Source: Burkholderiaceae bacterium
GTDB taxonomy: Bacteria > Pseudomonadota > Gammaproteobacteria > Burkholderiales > Burkholderiaceae
Direction of reading: 5' to 3'
NCBI GenBank assembly: GCA_947448415.1
Contig: CANFMT010000006.1
Span: 1 to 64,000 of the forward strand
DNA: 64,000 nucleotides
In this document: in pieces, positions 62,847-64,000 of the stretch
How the letters are laid out: every line of letters begins with the position of its first letter
How positions within the stretch are numbered: the stretch's first letter is position 1
Made by a program: the position numbers and the translations under genes
The notes under the pieces: model-generated
Database searches by the model: none
What the model was told of the DNA's origin: nothing
What the model saw: the letters and a program-made list of their open reading frames with translations, nothing else

Positions 62847-63323
62847 ATGCTTGACTGGGGTCTTTATGGCGATATTGCAATCAGATTAGGTTTAGCCATT
62901 TTGGTTGGAGCTATTCTTGGTCTAAACCGATGGTTACACCATAAATCAGCCGGTATTCGCACCCACTCTTTAGTAGCTATTGGCTCAGCAACCGCCATCA
63001 TGCTGATTAGCGACTTTGTTACCGATGATGCGCAATCAGTAAGCCGTGTTCTACAAGGCCTTATCACCGGTCTTGGTTTTTTGGGGGCTGGTGTAATTAT
63101 TCATGAACAACGATCACAAAGGGTCCATGGACTCACTACTGCCGCCAGTCTTTGGGCATGCGCCCTTATAGGAGCAGCTTTTGGCGCTGGCCAATTTGCT
63201 CTTGGGGGATTAACTTTGGGGGCTATATTGCTTACTCTAGTCCTTGGCGGCCCCCTAGAGAGGCTATTTGCAAGGCTAAATGGGGTCAAGAGAGGATCTG
63301 AGATTTCGGATGATCCAGAATAA
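62847..63323 (+). CDS. MgtC/SapB-family membrane protein, short form
   Basis: The protein (158 aa) has the MgtC membrane core ([71 protein letters not shown]). It lacks the C-terminal ACT-like domain of the other mgtC. AAGGA lies 7 bases before the ATG. It is divergent from the small Pho-box gene. Confidence 0.88.
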   Translation: MLDWGLYGDIAIRLGLAILVGAILGLNRWLHHKSAGIRTHSLVAIGSATAIMLISDFVTDDAQSVSRVLQGLITGLGFLGAGVIIHEQRSQRVHGLTTAASLWACALIGAAFGAGQFALGGLTLGAILLTLVLGGPLERLFARLNGVKRGSEISDDPE

Positions 63324-63406
63324 AAAGCCATTTAAACACTCAAAAACGAGGTTTTGTCATATTAGTTTGCTAGGATTGCCAATTCGAACAATAACGAGTT
63401 AATGCC

Positions 63407-63607
63407 ATGAGTGACTATCGATATGAAGATGCAGTAAAACAACTGCAAGAAACTGGTGCAATCGGGCTTGTTGATCTTAAAAGCCTTCCACATGACGATC
63501 TTGTAGAGTTGTTTGAGGAAATCAAAGTTTGGTGTCTATACGCCAGCGGAAAAACTGAGAAGCTTCCAAAAGAATCTAAAAAGAAGAAAAAGAAGAAAAA
63601 AGACTAG
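63407..63607 (+). CDS. Hypothetical protein with poly-lysine tail
   Basis: The protein (66 aa) has an acidic helical part (LKSLPHDDLVELFEEIKVWCLYA) and a tail of consecutive lysines (KESKKKKKKKKD). No family is recognised. The gene converges on the PhoR-like gene with an 8-bp gap. A weak single Pho-like half-site TTGTCAT (63354) has no good partner. Confidence 0.6.
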   Translation: MSDYRYEDAVKQLQETGAIGLVDLKSLPHDDLVELFEEIKVWCLYASGKTEKLPKESKKKKKKKKD

Positions 63608-63615
63608 CTCAGCTA

Positions 63616-64000
63616 TTAAGGAGCCAATCGCTCCTTAGGAAATTGCAGTGTAAAAGTACTCCCCTTACCTGGAGTGCTTTCAATCAAAAGCTGAGCTTGG
63701 TGGCGACTGGCTATGTGCTTCACGATCGCCAACCCCAAGCCAGTCCCTCCCGTATCCCGAGAGCGACTTCTGTCAACACGATAAAAACGCTCTGTCAGCC
63801 TTGAGAGATGTTCAGAGGCAATACCAGGGCCAGTATCCGTTACTGAGAATTCACCCTGTCCTTGTGCATTGACCCGCCATTTCACGTCAATTTCACCAGC
63901 ATCAGGGGTATAGCGAATAGCATTAGAGACTAAATTGCTAAAAGCAGACAGTATTTCTCTTTCATCGCCCAATACACAATCTTTATCAATCATATTGAAA
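63616..64000 (-). CDS. phoR: Phosphate sensor histidine kinase PhoR, C-terminal part (cut by window edge)
   Basis: Only the kinase ATPase domain is in the window, and the frame stays open to the window end. Visible boxes are N (AFSNLVSNAIRYTP), G1 (DTGPGI), F (ERFYRVD) and G2 (GGTGLGLAIVKH). These fit the PhoR/EnvZ type. The assignment to PhoR rests on the surrounding phosphate genes and Pho-boxes and is an inference, because the sensor domain and phoB lie outside the window. Confidence 0.75.
   Translation of the reverse strand, partial: FNMIDKDCVLGDEREILSAFSNLVSNAIRYTPDAGEIDVKWRVNAQGQGEFSVTDTGPGIASEHLSRLTERFYRVDRSRSRDTGGTGLGLAIVKHIASRHQAQLLIESTPGKGSTFTLQFPKERLAP

Noticed and set aside
63354..63371. 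A possible Pho-box before the poly-lysine-tailed gene (TTGTCAT with GTTTGCT).
   Set aside because: The second half-site is poor and no -10 sits at the expected spacing.
63616..63640. An AAGGAGC/GCTCCTT hairpin at the end of phoR.
   Set aside because: No T-run follows on either strand, so it is not called as a terminator.

Overview
The window looks like a chromosome segment of a freshwater betaproteobacterium of the Burkholderiaceae, most like Polynucleobacter. This rests on the moderate base composition, the compact gene spacing, the scpB-rluB-rimP order, several orphan TctC/Bug binding proteins, a FabI-type enoyl reductase and Lys/Ala-rich histone-H1-like proteins. The genus is an inference, not a database result. 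No rRNA, tRNA, insertion sequence, prophage or CRISPR array was recognised.

Layout. 1-4.6 kb: rimP start (partial), rluB, scpB, a patatin-like lipase and an NlpC/P60 protein whose catalytic Cys is replaced by Gly. 4.7-10.3 kb: a YejABEF-type peptide ABC importer. 10.3-16.7 kb: fabI, chrA and a MaoC/PrpD/CitE/TctC cluster that resembles itaconate- or mesaconate-type C5-acid catabolism. 16.7-20.3 kb: three overlapping genes (GT39 glycosyltransferase, Asp-box/sialidase-like protein, membrane protein). 20.5-24.1 kb: a flavocytochrome c sulfide dehydrogenase pair, a PsiE-like protein and a membrane-anchored TAXI binding protein. 24.2-32.3 kb: pirin, then two divergent operons for sugar-acid or hydroxy-acid catabolism around a GntR regulator. 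32.3-46.7 kb: mostly housekeeping (cbpA-cbpM, uup, ompW with two FNR sites, hemN, yaeQ, a PIN toxin-like protein, slyX, asmA, yjdM) and an unusual H1-tail fusion protein.

46.7-64 kb is the most interesting part. It is a phosphate and arsenate island. It holds an ars operon (arsR-arsC-acr3), two PPK2 polyphosphate kinases, an exopolyphosphatase, an alkaline phosphatase, two MgtC proteins, a second arsC, a PhoR-like kinase cut by the window end, and a lipid-remodelling block (PlcP-like phospholipase C, Agt-like glycosyltransferase, DgkA, OlsB, and a divergent OlsA/PlsC-like acyltransferase). I read six Pho-box-like sites by eye (7-bp half-sites at 11-bp spacing). Five of them have a -10-like hexamer exactly 10 bp downstream, the geometry known for PhoB-activated promoters. 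They sit before the H1-like/ppk2 pair, the second ppk2, plcP, ppx, phoA, and an isolated 32-residue basic small protein that ends at its own terminator.

Taken together the island would let the cell replace phospholipids with glycolipids and ornithine lipids, mobilise polyphosphate and phosphate esters, and detoxify arsenate that enters through phosphate transporters. The co-regulation is inferred from sequence motifs and needs experimental or comparative testing.
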